Source: a virus. Taken from it: DNA of 31,309 bases. The position numbers and the translations under genes are program-made. This document shows positions 6,049 to 13,400 of this stretch, piece by piece; position 1 is the first letter of the stretch, and every line of letters begins with the position of its first letter. The notes beneath the pieces were generated by a model. That model was not told where the DNA came from and made no database searches. It saw only the letters and a list, made by a program, of their open reading frames with translations. The DNA is taken from positions 1-31,309 of IMG/VR virus record IMGVR_UViG_3300036826_000477, one strand, 5' to 3'.

Positions 6049-6075
6049 AAACCTAAGCCCCTTTCGGGGCTGAGG
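6044..6075 (-). terminator. Intrinsic terminator after the 59-aa gene at 6084
   Basis: On the minus strand CCTCAGCCCC-GAAA-GGGGCTTAGG forms a strong stem with a GAAA tetraloop and one mismatch, followed by TTTTT. The T-run passes straight into TTCGCGAA of element copy E, so terminator and next element share sequence. Confidence 0.9.
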
Positions 6076-6083
6076 CTGAGTTG

Positions 6084-6263
6084 CTACTTGTCGGACTGCT
6101 TGATCCGGCGGTCGACTTCCTTAGCCCAGGCCAAGGAGTTCCGACGGTCGGTCACGGCGCCGATCAGCTGGCCCATCCCGGTGAGGACGGCAGCGACGAC
6201 ACCAAGAGCAAGCGCGGGGTTCTCCTCGGCCTGATGCTTCAGGTTCTCGTAAAACTGGTTCAT
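6084..6263 (-). CDS. Small conserved membrane-associated protein (59 aa)
   Basis: This frame is just below 60 codons. It runs from ATG 6263 (AAAGGAAG 6 bp upstream) to TAG at 6084-6086. The protein begins MNQFYENLKHQAEENP, has a hydrophobic stretch at about 17-37 (LALGVVAAVLTGMGQLIGAV), then a basic helix TDRRNSLAWAKEVDRRIKQ. Similar N-tail, TM and Arg-rich-tail proteins are frequent among gut-phage hypotheticals. It is a complete single-gene unit: element copy D about 20 bp upstream and a strong terminator downstream. Function unknown. Confidence 0.87.
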   Translation of the reverse strand: MNQFYENLKHQAEENPALALGVVAAVLTGMGQLIGAVTDRRNSLAWAKEVDRRIKQSDK

Positions 6264-6283
6264 GACACTTCCTTTGGTAGTGG

Positions 6284-6313
6284 TCTCATTACATACCGTG
6301 TAATTTTCGCGAA
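6284..6313 (-). promoter_or_regulatory. 30-bp repeated element, copy D (promoter-like)
   Basis: On the minus strand: TTCGCGAA, AATTACACGGTA, TGTAATGAGA. The box is TGTAAT instead of TATAAT. It is continued by CCACTACC before the AAAGGA of the 59-aa gene, 20 bp from its ATG. Copy C has the same CCACTA extension. Confidence 0.75.
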
Positions 6314-6339
6314 AAAGAGAAACCGTGATGATTTCTCTT
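6312..6339 (-). terminator. Intrinsic terminator after the 68-aa gene
   Basis: On the minus strand AGAGAAA (6332-6338) pairs with TTTCTCT (6316-6322) around a 9-base loop, followed by TTTT that runs into TTCGCGAA of element copy D. It lies about 8 bp after the stop of the 6347-6553 gene. Confidence 0.75.
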
Positions 6340-6346
6340 ATTGGGA

Positions 6347-6553
6347 TTACTCCTTGGTGGCAGCGAGGTACTGCTTCGCGGCCTCGAGCTTGATTCGTTG
6401 AACGTCCAGGTCGAACTGACGACGGTTCAGGTATGCTCGCATCGGAGGAAGATATCCGAGGATGGTCTTCCGTCCGTGGTCGATCATACGCTGAGCCTCG
6501 TCAAGCTCTCGTAAACGAACTTCAATTTCAACAGCGAGGGGCAAATCAGACAT
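6347..6553 (-). CDS. Small helical cytoplasmic protein (68 aa)
   Basis: The ATG at 6553 has AAAGG 7 bp upstream. The product (MSDLPLAVEIEVRLRELDEAQRM...) is predominantly charged helix, consistent with a coiled coil or helical hairpin broken near YLPPM. It has no membrane segment, unlike most of its neighbours. No family is recognised. It forms a single-gene unit between element copy C upstream (20 bp from the start) and a terminator downstream. Confidence 0.85.
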   Translation of the reverse strand: MSDLPLAVEIEVRLRELDEAQRMIDHGRKTILGYLPPMRAYLNRRQFDLDVQRIKLEAAKQYLAATKE

Positions 6554-6573
6554 GGTAGCCTTTCAATTAGTGG

Positions 6574-6603
6574 TCTCATTACAGGCCATGTTTTCGTCGC
6601 GAA
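6574..6603 (-). promoter_or_regulatory. 30-bp repeated element, copy C (promoter-like)
   Basis: On the minus strand: TTCGCGA, CGAAAACATGGCC, TGTAATGAGA, then CCACTA. It lies 20 bp before the ATG of the 68-aa gene, and its 5' end is fused to the T-run of the preceding terminator. Confidence 0.75.
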
Positions 6604-6631
6604 AAACCAAAGCCCCGTGAGGGGCTGAGGC
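6599..6631 (-). terminator. Intrinsic terminator after the 59-aa gene at 6633
   Basis: On the minus strand AGCCCC (6621-6626) pairs with GGGGCT (6611-6616) around TCAC. It is followed by TTGGTTTTT merging with TTCGCGA of copy C. The stem closely resembles the one at 6044-6075, suggesting the whole gene cassette was duplicated or exchanged. Confidence 0.88.
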
Positions 6632-6632
6632 T

Positions 6633-6812
6633 TTAGACTTCCATTCCGATGGCGTGAAACTCATCGTACAGGTTGTGCTCCTTCAGGAACTCGGCATACT
6701 GCTGACCGCATCGGTAGGTGAGGTACAGTCCGGCGCTGAGGCCGACCGCAACACCATACTTGAAGCGATGGCAAACGACGTGATTCTTGATGGAGACGAT
6801 CTTGTTCTTCAT
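6633..6812 (-). CDS. Small membrane-associated protein (59 aa)
   Basis: This frame is just below 60 codons. It runs from ATG 6812 (AAGGATAAAGCC upstream) to TAA at 6633-6635. It has a basic N-terminus MKNKIVSIKNHVVCHRFK, a short hydrophobic segment at about 19-34 (YGVAVGLSAGLYLTYR), and a soluble acidic tail with QYAEFLKEHNLYDEFHAIGMEV. No family is recognised. Element copy B lies 22 bp upstream and a strong terminator lies directly downstream, so it is a self-contained unit. Confidence 0.85.
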   Translation of the reverse strand: MKNKIVSIKNHVVCHRFKYGVAVGLSAGLYLTYRCGQQYAEFLKEHNLYDEFHAIGMEV

Positions 6813-6834
6813 GGCTTTATCCTTAGAATAGGGG

Positions 6835-6864
6835 TCTCACTATAAGCCATGTAAATCTCGCGAA
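6835..6864 (-). promoter_or_regulatory. 30-bp repeated element, copy B (promoter-like)
   Basis: On the minus strand: TTCGCGA, GATTTACATGGCT, TATAGTGAGA, followed by CCCCTA. It lies 22 bp before the ATG of the 59-aa gene at 6633-6812, with the preceding terminator's ATATTTTT at its 5' end. Confidence 0.75.
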
Positions 6865-6926
6865 AAATATAACCCCATGTAAAGCGAAGACACCATGTAT
6901 CTCTACACAGCGCCTTCGCCTTACCT
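6861..6926 (-). terminator. Long-stem terminator after the 93-aa gene
   Basis: GTAAGGCGAAG (minus strand, 6914-6924) pairs with CTTCGCTTTAC (6879-6889) as an 11-bp stem with one G-U. A 24-base loop can itself form a small hairpin (TGTA-GAGA-TACA). Downstream is GGGGTTATATTTTT, running into element copy B. The long loop and late T-run make it weaker than the neighbouring terminators. Confidence 0.65.
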
Positions 6927-6937
6927 TGGAGGGAGTC

Positions 6938-7219
6938 TTATCTCGGCTTCAGAACGAAGCTCAGAGCCTTCGATGTGATGACGTTGACACGCTCGTGATG
7001 TATGATCATGAAGATTCCCACGAGGTTGGCGCCCACGGTCAGGATCGTGTCGGGGCTGGGAAGATTCGGCTTCTCATCTTGCCTTATCTTCTGCAGCTTC
7101 CCGAGACGGTCCAGGAACGAGGCGTACTCCTCGGAGTCGATCTCCAGATCGTGCAGCTCGCGCACGGTTTTCGAAATCAGATCGTCGACATAAGTCTTCT
7201 TCTCTTTGAACGGCGACAT
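6938..7219 (-). CDS. Conserved phage protein with C-terminal hydrophobic segment (93 aa)
   Basis: I place the start at ATG 7219 (AAAGGAG 6 bp upstream); an upstream in-frame start at 7252 would lie inside element copy A. Residues 1-55 are charged and helical (KTYVDDLISKTVRELHDLEIDSEEYASFLDRLGKLQKIR). About 60-76 are hydrophobic (ILTVGANLVGIFMIIHH), followed by ERVNVITSKALSFVLKPR. I recognise this arrangement as a common gut-phage hypothetical. Function unknown. It is the first small gene after the lysis region, with its own element and terminator. Confidence 0.9.
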   Translation of the reverse strand: MSPFKEKKTYVDDLISKTVRELHDLEIDSEEYASFLDRLGKLQKIRQDEKPNLPSPDTILTVGANLVGIFMIIHHERVNVITSKALSFVLKPR

Positions 7220-7236
7220 TACTCTCCTTTGTTTGG

Positions 7237-7266
7237 TCTCACTATATGCCATGTTCTGGCCGCGAG
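7237..7266 (-). promoter_or_regulatory. 30-bp repeated element, copy A (promoter-like)
   Basis: On the minus strand: CTCGCGG, CCAGAACATGGCA, TATAGTGAGA. It is the first copy met in the direction of transcription. It lies 12 bp after the stop of the lysis-region membrane peptide and 17 bp before the ATG at 7219. There is no T-run at its 5' end, unlike copies B to E. Confidence 0.72.
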
Positions 7267-7277
7267 ACCACAGGAGA

Positions 7278-7367
7278 CTAGAGCCGGTATGCGATGATGA
7301 GGAGAACGACGATCAGTACGACGAAGATGACCATGTAGATCAGCAACATCAAGGCGCGATCAGGCAT
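7278..7367 (-). CDS. Tiny single-TM peptide next to the holin (29 aa)
   Basis: This frame is only 30 codons. It runs from ATG 7367, overlapping the holin stop by 8 bp, to TAG at 7278-7280. The sequence is almost wholly a transmembrane helix: short N-terminus MPDRAL, hydrophobic residues 7-26 (MLLIYMVIFVVLIVVLLIIA), and a YRL tail. An accessory or anti-holin role is a reasonable guess from the position, not shown by the sequence. No strong ribosome-binding site is seen, so translation is probably coupled to the holin gene. Confidence 0.7.
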   Translation of the reverse strand: MPDRALMLLIYMVIFVVLIVVLLIIAYRL

Positions 7368-7698
7368 TCTTTTGAACCTTGAAGAGGATCTGGTCTTTTC
7401 CCTCGAGATGGTATTCCGGGTCGTCATAGAGCTCCAGGGAGAAGTTTCTCTTTCCCGGAGCCGGCTCGGTGATGACAAGATTCCCGTCATACCTGGCATC
7501 GCTGGCGTTGTATGCCGTGGTAGAAATATGGAGAAGCACACCCAGGAAGGTGTCCACGGCCACGATGGTCCCCACCACCTTCTCCGCCGCCGGAAATCCC
7601 CAGATCCCAGCCAGAGCGAAATACAAAGTCCCCAGAGCCGGAAGCAGGACCTGCGCAAGAAACTTGAGCCGATCGTAGAGCTTGTTGTCCTTGATCAT
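7360..7698 (-). CDS. Holin, r1t-like (112 aa)
   Basis: Two hydrophobic segments lie at about residues 14-33 (LAQVLLPALGTLYFALAGIW) and 39-57 (EKVVGTIVAVDTFLGVLLHIS), with the short N-terminus LYDRLKF. The pattern of two TMs, LLPALGTLYFALAGIWG and a VVGTIVAVDTFLG block is that of r1t-type phage holins as I know them. The C-terminal 50 residues (NLVITEPAPGKRNF...) are soluble and longer than in the minimal family. Holins form membrane lesions at lysis time. The neighbours agree: two other membrane proteins upstream and a tiny TM peptide downstream. The ATG overlaps the previous stop as TGATG or similar. Confidence 0.85.
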   Translation of the reverse strand: MIKDNKLYDRLKFLAQVLLPALGTLYFALAGIWGFPAAEKVVGTIVAVDTFLGVLLHISTTAYNASDARYDGNLVITEPAPGKRNFSLELYDDPEYHLEGKDQILFKVQKNA

Positions 7699-8027
7699 CT
7701 GTTGATCCCCTTGCAGTTCACGTCCTGGAATGCCGCGGCAACCCGTCTCTGGTTGTCCAGTCCTTGCTTGATGGCTTCGGGCGAGATTCCCTGGACGCCT
7801 CTAGGATGCTCGATGAGGAAGAGCTCTCCCTGCTGGATACGCGCCTCCACGTCCGCCCGATACGTGCAGAGCGCCTTCTGGTTGTTCCTGGAGACGCTCC
7901 AGGTGTAGAGAACCCCCGAGACCAGGCCGACGAAGAGCACCACCGTGGCAATGACAAGCCGGCGCAAGGTCTTCTTGATGTCTCTCACAGCTTTGCTTGC
8001 GGTGTCGTCGTAGACGTCGCTAGTCAA
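7695..8027 (-). CDS. Lysis-region membrane protein (110 aa)
   Basis: Residues about 20-45 are hydrophobic (RRLVIATVVLFVGLVSGVLY) after a charged N-terminus. An extracytoplasmic-looking domain follows with two cysteines (CTYRADVEARIQQG... and FQDVNC) and GISPEAIKQGLDNQRR. I recognise the layout as a membrane protein commonly placed beside holins in actinophages; its role is not established. Two starts compete. GTG at 8033 has the AGGAGG almost touching it, while TTG at 8027 is spaced 7 bp from it, so I prefer TTG. It overlaps the upstream gene's stop by 8 bp. Confidence 0.82.
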   Translation of the reverse strand: MTSDVYDDTASKAVRDIKKTLRRLVIATVVLFVGLVSGVLYTWSVSRNNQKALCTYRADVEARIQQGELFLIEHPRGVQGISPEAIKQGLDNQRRVAAAFQDVNCKGINR

Positions 8028-8427
8028 CCTCACCCCTCCTCTTTCCTTCGAGAGCCACGATGTCCTGCTCGAGCTTCTGGATATTGTCGTCCGCCATGTT
8101 GAGCTGCTTGGTGAGGATGGCGACAGTCTTCCGGTTGGCCTCGAGTTCCTTCATGAGCCCCTGGATCTGGTCCAGCAGCTTGGCCTTGTCGTTCACCAGC
8201 GCAAGGTTGTGTCCCTCGACCACCTCCACGCGTTGCTCGAGCTCCGATACCTCTGCGGTAAGCGTGGCTATCCGTTCTGCGCTCCACTCCCGGATGCTGC
8301 GAGACTCATTCCAGAGCTCCGTGGCATCGGAGGTGTTGATCTTGCCGGAGAGCTTTCTGGCCACGGCGAGATATGATCCAAGAGCCCCCAGGGCCGCTGC
8401 CATGATGACGCCTATCACTGGATCCAT
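8020..8427 (-). CDS. Membrane-anchored coiled-coil protein, lysis region (135 aa)
   Basis: I start at ATG 8427 (GGAGG 6 bp upstream); the longer open frame lies inside the neighbouring tail gene. Residues 3-22 are hydrophobic (PVIGVIMAAALGALGSYLAV). From about 40 to 130 the sequence is a continuous heptad-rich coiled coil (LTAEVSELEQRVEVVEGHN..., KLLDQIQGLMKELEANRK). This is the shape of a spanin-like or membrane-tether protein. If the host is Gram-positive there is no outer membrane to fuse, so a classical i-spanin role is doubtful. It starts 11 bp after the stop of the Gp37-like tail gene. Confidence 0.88.
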   Translation of the reverse strand: MDPVIGVIMAAALGALGSYLAVARKLSGKINTSDATELWNESRSIREWSAERIATLTAEVSELEQRVEVVEGHNLALVNDKAKLLDQIQGLMKELEANRKTVAILTKQLNMADDNIQKLEQDIVALEGKRRGEVD

Positions 8428-8438
8428 CTCGCCTCCTC

Positions 8439-9551
8439 TCAGATGACGGAGACCGTCGGATAGGCACGTTCTCCGGTGGCATCCCTCGATCGGATGAACT
8501 CGGTGATCTGTGCCTTCTGGACCACGTTGTCCTGGCCGATCAGCTCGATGATGTCGCCCAGCATGTAGTCGGTTCCATACTTGAACTGGGCCTGTGGAAC
8601 CACCTCGCCATCGACGACCTTGGTGAAGTTGTTGTTGGCCAGGGCATCTTTCGCCTTCTGCGTCATCAGCGAAGCCAGTGTGACTCCGGGAACCGTAGGG
8701 GCCACCTGATCGCTGGTGATGTCCGTGGCTCTGGCCACGAGGATCCTCCGGTCGAAGCCTATCGCAGCCGGATCGGTGCCGGCGGCGTACTCCACGGCCG
8801 GTGGAGTGGCACTGGACCAATCCGGTGGGAATATGTAAGCCACCGTCTTGTAATCCGCAAGCGATCTCACTTCATTCACGCTGGTCATCGAATCCAGGGC
8901 CGATGAGAACTGGACAAGATTGTTTTCGAGCTGGTCGCTCGTCCTGTCCAGGCCCTTGTAGACGGTGAAGGTCAGCTCGTACCCGAACGAATCCGAACGG
9001 CTCAGATATACCTTCATACCGAGCCTATATGTCTCGGCGATCGGCTGCATGGCGTCGTACACGGGCCCGATGGGGATCTTGTAGCTGATAACCGGGTCTC
9101 CCGTATAGACATCGCCCACGATGAGATACGGGATCTCGTTGAGGCTTCCTCCGATTCCCAGAGCCGGGTTGTCCAGGATGGTTCCGTGGATGAGCATCTC
9201 CTGGACGATGGACTGGAGAAGCCCTCCCGGAGACTCTCTCAGGTTCCAGGTGCTCACGCTCGGATCGGTCGTGATCCAGACGACCCTCTGGTTGAAGAAC
9301 GTCTCGATCGTCTTGCCGACAATCGTCATCAGGCCGTTCTCGATCGACTGTGACTCGATGAGCATGGGTACGTCGGAGTCGAGCAGGCTCACGAACTTCC
9401 CTTCGGCGAGATTGCCGATCCGCTCCGGGGTGGCCGGCAGGACAATCTGCATATCGCCGTTCTTGGTGAATCGCTCCGTCCAGATGGCCGATATGTACTC
9501 GTCGACGACAGACTCCCTCTGGAAAGTCGAATCGAGGGTGAATATGTCCAT
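8439..9551 (-). CDS. Gp37-like tail protein (ReqiPepy6 Gp37 family), 370 aa
   Basis: The protein opens MDIFTLDSTFQRESVVDEYISAIWTERF and continues with blocks such as GDMQIVLPATPERIGNLAEGKFVSL, MTIVGKTIETFFNQR and YGTDYMLGDIIELIG. This matches the siphovirus ReqiPepy6 Gp37-like family, a tail protein encoded after the distal tail protein and thought to build the tail hub or baseplate. The final block is a typical beta-barrel/hub-type strand set. The ATG at 9551 overlaps the upstream stop as TGATG; an in-frame GTG is one codon earlier. Good confidence in the family, moderate in the exact role. Confidence 0.85.
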   Translation of the reverse strand: MDIFTLDSTFQRESVVDEYISAIWTERFTKNGDMQIVLPATPERIGNLAEGKFVSLLDSDVPMLIESQSIENGLMTIVGKTIETFFNQRVVWITTDPSVSTWNLRESPGGLLQSIVQEMLIHGTILDNPALGIGGSLNEIPYLIVGDVYTGDPVISYKIPIGPVYDAMQPIAETYRLGMKVYLSRSDSFGYELTFTVYKGLDRTSDQLENNLVQFSSALDSMTSVNEVRSLADYKTVAYIFPPDWSSATPPAVEYAAGTDPAAIGFDRRILVARATDITSDQVAPTVPGVTLASLMTQKAKDALANNNFTKVVDGEVVPQAQFKYGTDYMLGDIIELIGQDNVVQKAQITEFIRSRDATGERAYPTVSVI

Positions 9552-10408
9552 CACAACCCCCCGAATCGCTCATAGTATGTAAGAGTCCATGCCTTATCTG
9601 CCGCGGAGGAATCCAGGAGCACTCTGAACTTGTTCGTACCTGGCCTGAGAGAAAGCCAGGTGGAGTCCTGTGTCATCGAGTTGAGCAGGTTGATGTGCTC
9701 CGACCCGATGACATTCTCGGCCACCTTCGCCCCACGAGCGGAGTCGATGATGAGATCGAGCCCCTCGGCCACCGATCCGGTGATCTCGAACGTCTTGACC
9801 TCCGGAGCCAGAGTCTTGTGCTCCAGCGTGATCGTTCCGTCGTAGGTAGGGGCAGGATCATCCTCCAAGGTCGTGACGACGACCCTGCCGCTCGTATCGA
9901 CGTTCCCCACCAGGGTGAACGCGCTCTCCTCCGGGTCGGGCTGAGCAGTTCCCTCCACCACGGACGGCGAAACCGCGACGAAGTCCGGAAGCGGGCAGAT
10001 GACGGATACCTGCAGCTCCGGATCCTTCGAGAATATGTTCGGATCGACGCTCTCCGTGATGCCGTCGATCTTCACTGCTGGACCGTCATCCCTGAACAAC
10101 TGAAGAGTGACAGGCATCTTGGACATGAAATATCCGTAGACAACCTGCCGGAGGCTCGACACGGTGTGTGTCACGAAATCGGGATTGAATCCCAGCGTGA
10201 GCACGATGTTCCGCTTGCTGATGTTGCTGCCCGTATAGAAATCCCCGTCCTGGGACCCGTACGGGCTGGTGTTGACGTCTGCCTTGACAGGACCCAATCC
10301 CTCGATGTTCCGGATATGGATCGGGTCCTCGTCCGCCAGAGAGCCGACAACCAGAGGCAGATCCGGTGCCGACGACAGCGAACTATACACCTCCAGGTTG
10401 GTCAGCAC
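9551..10408 (-). CDS. Distal tail protein, Dit-like (285 aa)
   Basis: The N-terminal half (residues 15-140: GSLADEDPIHIRNIEGLGPVKADVNTS, NISKRNIVLTLGFNPDF, LRQVVYGYFMSKMPVTLQLF) is the phage-tail (Dit/SPP1 gp19-like) fold signature. It forms the hexameric ring joining tube and hub. The C-terminal half (VVTTLEDDPAPTYDGTITLEH..., WLSLRPGTNKF, AWTLTYYERFGGL) resembles the carbohydrate-module-like domain of Dit proteins. The start is GTG 10408 with AGGAG 5 bp upstream; the nearby ATG at 10410 is out of frame and hits a stop at once. It directly follows the tape-measure gene. Confidence 0.88.
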   Translation of the reverse strand: MLTNLEVYSSLSSAPDLPLVVGSLADEDPIHIRNIEGLGPVKADVNTSPYGSQDGDFYTGSNISKRNIVLTLGFNPDFVTHTVSSLRQVVYGYFMSKMPVTLQLFRDDGPAVKIDGITESVDPNIFSKDPELQVSVICPLPDFVAVSPSVVEGTAQPDPEESAFTLVGNVDTSGRVVVTTLEDDPAPTYDGTITLEHKTLAPEVKTFEITGSVAEGLDLIIDSARGAKVAENVIGSEHINLLNSMTQDSTWLSLRPGTNKFRVLLDSSAADKAWTLTYYERFGGL

Positions 10409-10421
10409 ATGATCTCCTTTG

Positions 10422-13400
10422 TCAGAAGGCTCTCTCTGACACGAACCCCAGCGCCTGCTTGATCTGCGAGAGCTGGTTGTTCGTCTGTCGGTAGACCTCG
10501 GTCGGGGTCAGCGACTCCGGCGAGTAGTTGTTCTGTTCGAAGGTGACCAGAGGACCTCTCTCTCCTCCCCCGAGCATCCCTGCGGACAGATTTGGAGTAG
10601 AGGCGATGGCGCTGGCCTGAACAGTGGAGGCATAGGCGAACTGAGGGCTTCCGCCCAACATCCGGTCTACATCCCTTGCCCCGGCCTTCACATTCGACAG
10701 ATCCACCACCGGGGTTATCGTCGGCTGAATATCCGTCATCTTGCCCAAGGCGTCCGGCACCTTGCCAAGCGTCGTCGACGCGGTGTCGAGAATATCGCTC
10801 GTGGCGACGGACATGGTCTTGTTCACGCCGTCGGCACCCTTGTCGATGCCCTTGCTGAGACCGGCCATGGTGTTCTCGCCTATCTCCTGGAACACCTTCG
10901 ACGGAGACGAGATGCCGAGGATCTTCTTGACAGATCCAGGCAGAAGGCGAACCAGAGCTCCGAGCTTCTCGACCACCTTGTGGCCGAGTTCCTCGATGCC
11001 CTGCCAGATCCCGTCGATGAGCGCATCGGCCACGTTGTAGCCGGCCGCCCTGAGCTCCGGTCCCTTGGTACGGATGGTGTCGGCCATGCCGTTCAGGAAG
11101 TTGATGACCGCATCCGCTCCCTTTCCGGTCAGCTTTACCAACGCCTTCGAGATGCCCTGCAGGAGCTTCCCGACGACCTCGACGCCCTTGTCGATGATCT
11201 TCGGGATCTGCCGCCCGATTCCGGTGAAGAAATTCAGGATGACATTGACGCCACCGGTTATGAGCTTTTGCTCATAGCTGGCGATGGCTCCGAGGAACTT
11301 GACCATGAGGTCGGCCCCGGCCTTGGCGATATCCTCCAGCTTGGACCCCACGGCGCCGATGAACTTCGTGATCAGGTCGGCTACCGACGTCACTACGTTC
11401 GCGAGATTATCCGCGATCCCCTTGAGGAAGGCGGTCAACGCGTCCAGACCGGCTTGGACAAGCTGAGGCGCTGAGTTGGTCAGGGACGTCAGGAACTCCG
11501 TGATGATCGCTGCAATCTGGGTAGTGACCTGCCCGATATTGCTGGCGATCCCGGACAGCAGATTCGTCAGCAGGGTAAGTCCAGCTTGGATGATCCCTTC
11601 GGAGTTCTGATTGATGACGGTCAGGATCGTCGTGATCAATGCCGTCACAGCCACGGCCAGCTTTGGTGCCTCCTTGATGACGAACGCGATGATCGCGTCG
11701 AGCATCGTCCCGATCGCCAGCAGGACCGGTGGTGCGATCTTGGCCACGGACTCGACGATCGACACCAATCCCTTGAGGAAGTCGATGACGATCTTCGGGA
11801 ACACCGCGACCAGGGCCGTGAGCGCGACTATGACCGCCGCGACAGCCTTCCCGCCTTCGTCGCCCATGATCTGGATCGCCTTGGCGAAGAGATACACCGA
11901 TCCAGCCACCAGCACCATGGCGGCACCGAGCGGCAGCAAGGCCACGCCAAGAGCCACCAGTCCCGAAGAGGCAACCGTCCCGACAACCGCTAAAGTGCCG
12001 AGAACGAGCGCAATCGAGGCCAGGCCCTTGAAGATGGTCTCCCACTTCATCGTCCCCAATAGACCGATGGCGGGAGCCAATATGGCCAATGCTGCCGCTG
12101 CGGCCAGCAACGCAGCCGAGCCGGGGAGGGTCCCGGCCATCGCTGTCAACCCGATTCCGAGGACAACGAGCGCTGCTCCCATGGCCGTGATGCCCTTGAC
12201 CAGGGTTCCTATGGCCAAGTTCCCCATCAAGGCTATGGCTCCGGCAATTCCTGTCAGAGCCACGGCCAATATGACCAGACCGGCAGCTTGGAGAGCGACT
12301 GTCGGCGGAATGGCCTGGATGGACAGCCCGATGGCCACGAGTGCCCCGGCGATGCCCAAGATGCCCAGACCAAGTGTCTTCAGATCCATGCTTCCGAACG
12401 ACGCGACAGCTCCGGAGAGGAGCGTCAAAGCAATGGCGGTGGCCACCAGCCCTGGGCCGATGAGCAATATCTCGGGTCCTATACCGACGAGCCCGATACC
12501 GATGGCGGTCAGAGCGCCACCGACACCGATCAATCCCTTGGCCAATTCCTCCCAGGACAGATCGGAGAATATCTTCACCGCCACGGCCAGGACGTTCATG
12601 GCCACCGCAATGGCCAAGAGCCCTGGACCGATCACCAACACATCGGGACCGATGAGCTTGACACCGGCACCTACCGCCACCAGGACTCCCGCAACCCCGG
12701 TAAGCCCCTTGATGATGTCCTCCCATGACATCGTGGCGAATATCTTCGTCGCCCCGGCCAGAATGGTCACTGCTGTGGCCAGCAGGACCAGAGATCCCGC
12801 GATGAGCGGCATGGTTACGAACGACGTGCCGCCCGCGAACTTCGACAGCAGCGCCAGCGCACCCACCAGCTCGCCAAGGCCGACTGCAACCGCCGTCATC
12901 GCCCGGGTGAGTGCTTCCGGGTCGATGGAGGCCAGGACCGCTATGCCCGCCGCCAATATGCCGATGGCGGCAGCGATCTTGAGCAGCGTTCCGGCCTGGA
13001 TGTTCTGCTGCATCGCCTTCAGGTTGCCGGTGAGAGCCTCGAACGACTTGCTGAGGTTCTCGAGCATGCCGCCGCCGAAGTCAACACCGACTCCACCGCC
13101 CAGACCCTTCTTGATGGCCAGGAATATCCCGCCGATCAATGTGGTCTGGATCGCGGCGAACACCGTGTCGAAATTGGCGTTCTGGAACGCGTTGGCGATG
13201 ACCTCGGTGAAGTTGCTGATCGCATCGCCGATTCCCTGCAGAGCAGGCCCGACCCGGTCCGCGACCTTGTCGAATATGCCCATGAGGTGGTCCCAGGCAT
13301 CCGAGACGACCGGCAGGACCTTTGCCAGGGGCTTCAGTCCCTCGCTGACCGTGCTCATGGAGTCGGAGACACCCTTGGCCTTGCTCGACGAGTCTCCGCC

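Noticed and set aside
10408-10410. ATG at 10410 as start of the distal tail gene
   Set aside because: It is out of frame (ATG TGC TGA). The GTG at 10408 has a well-spaced AGGAG.
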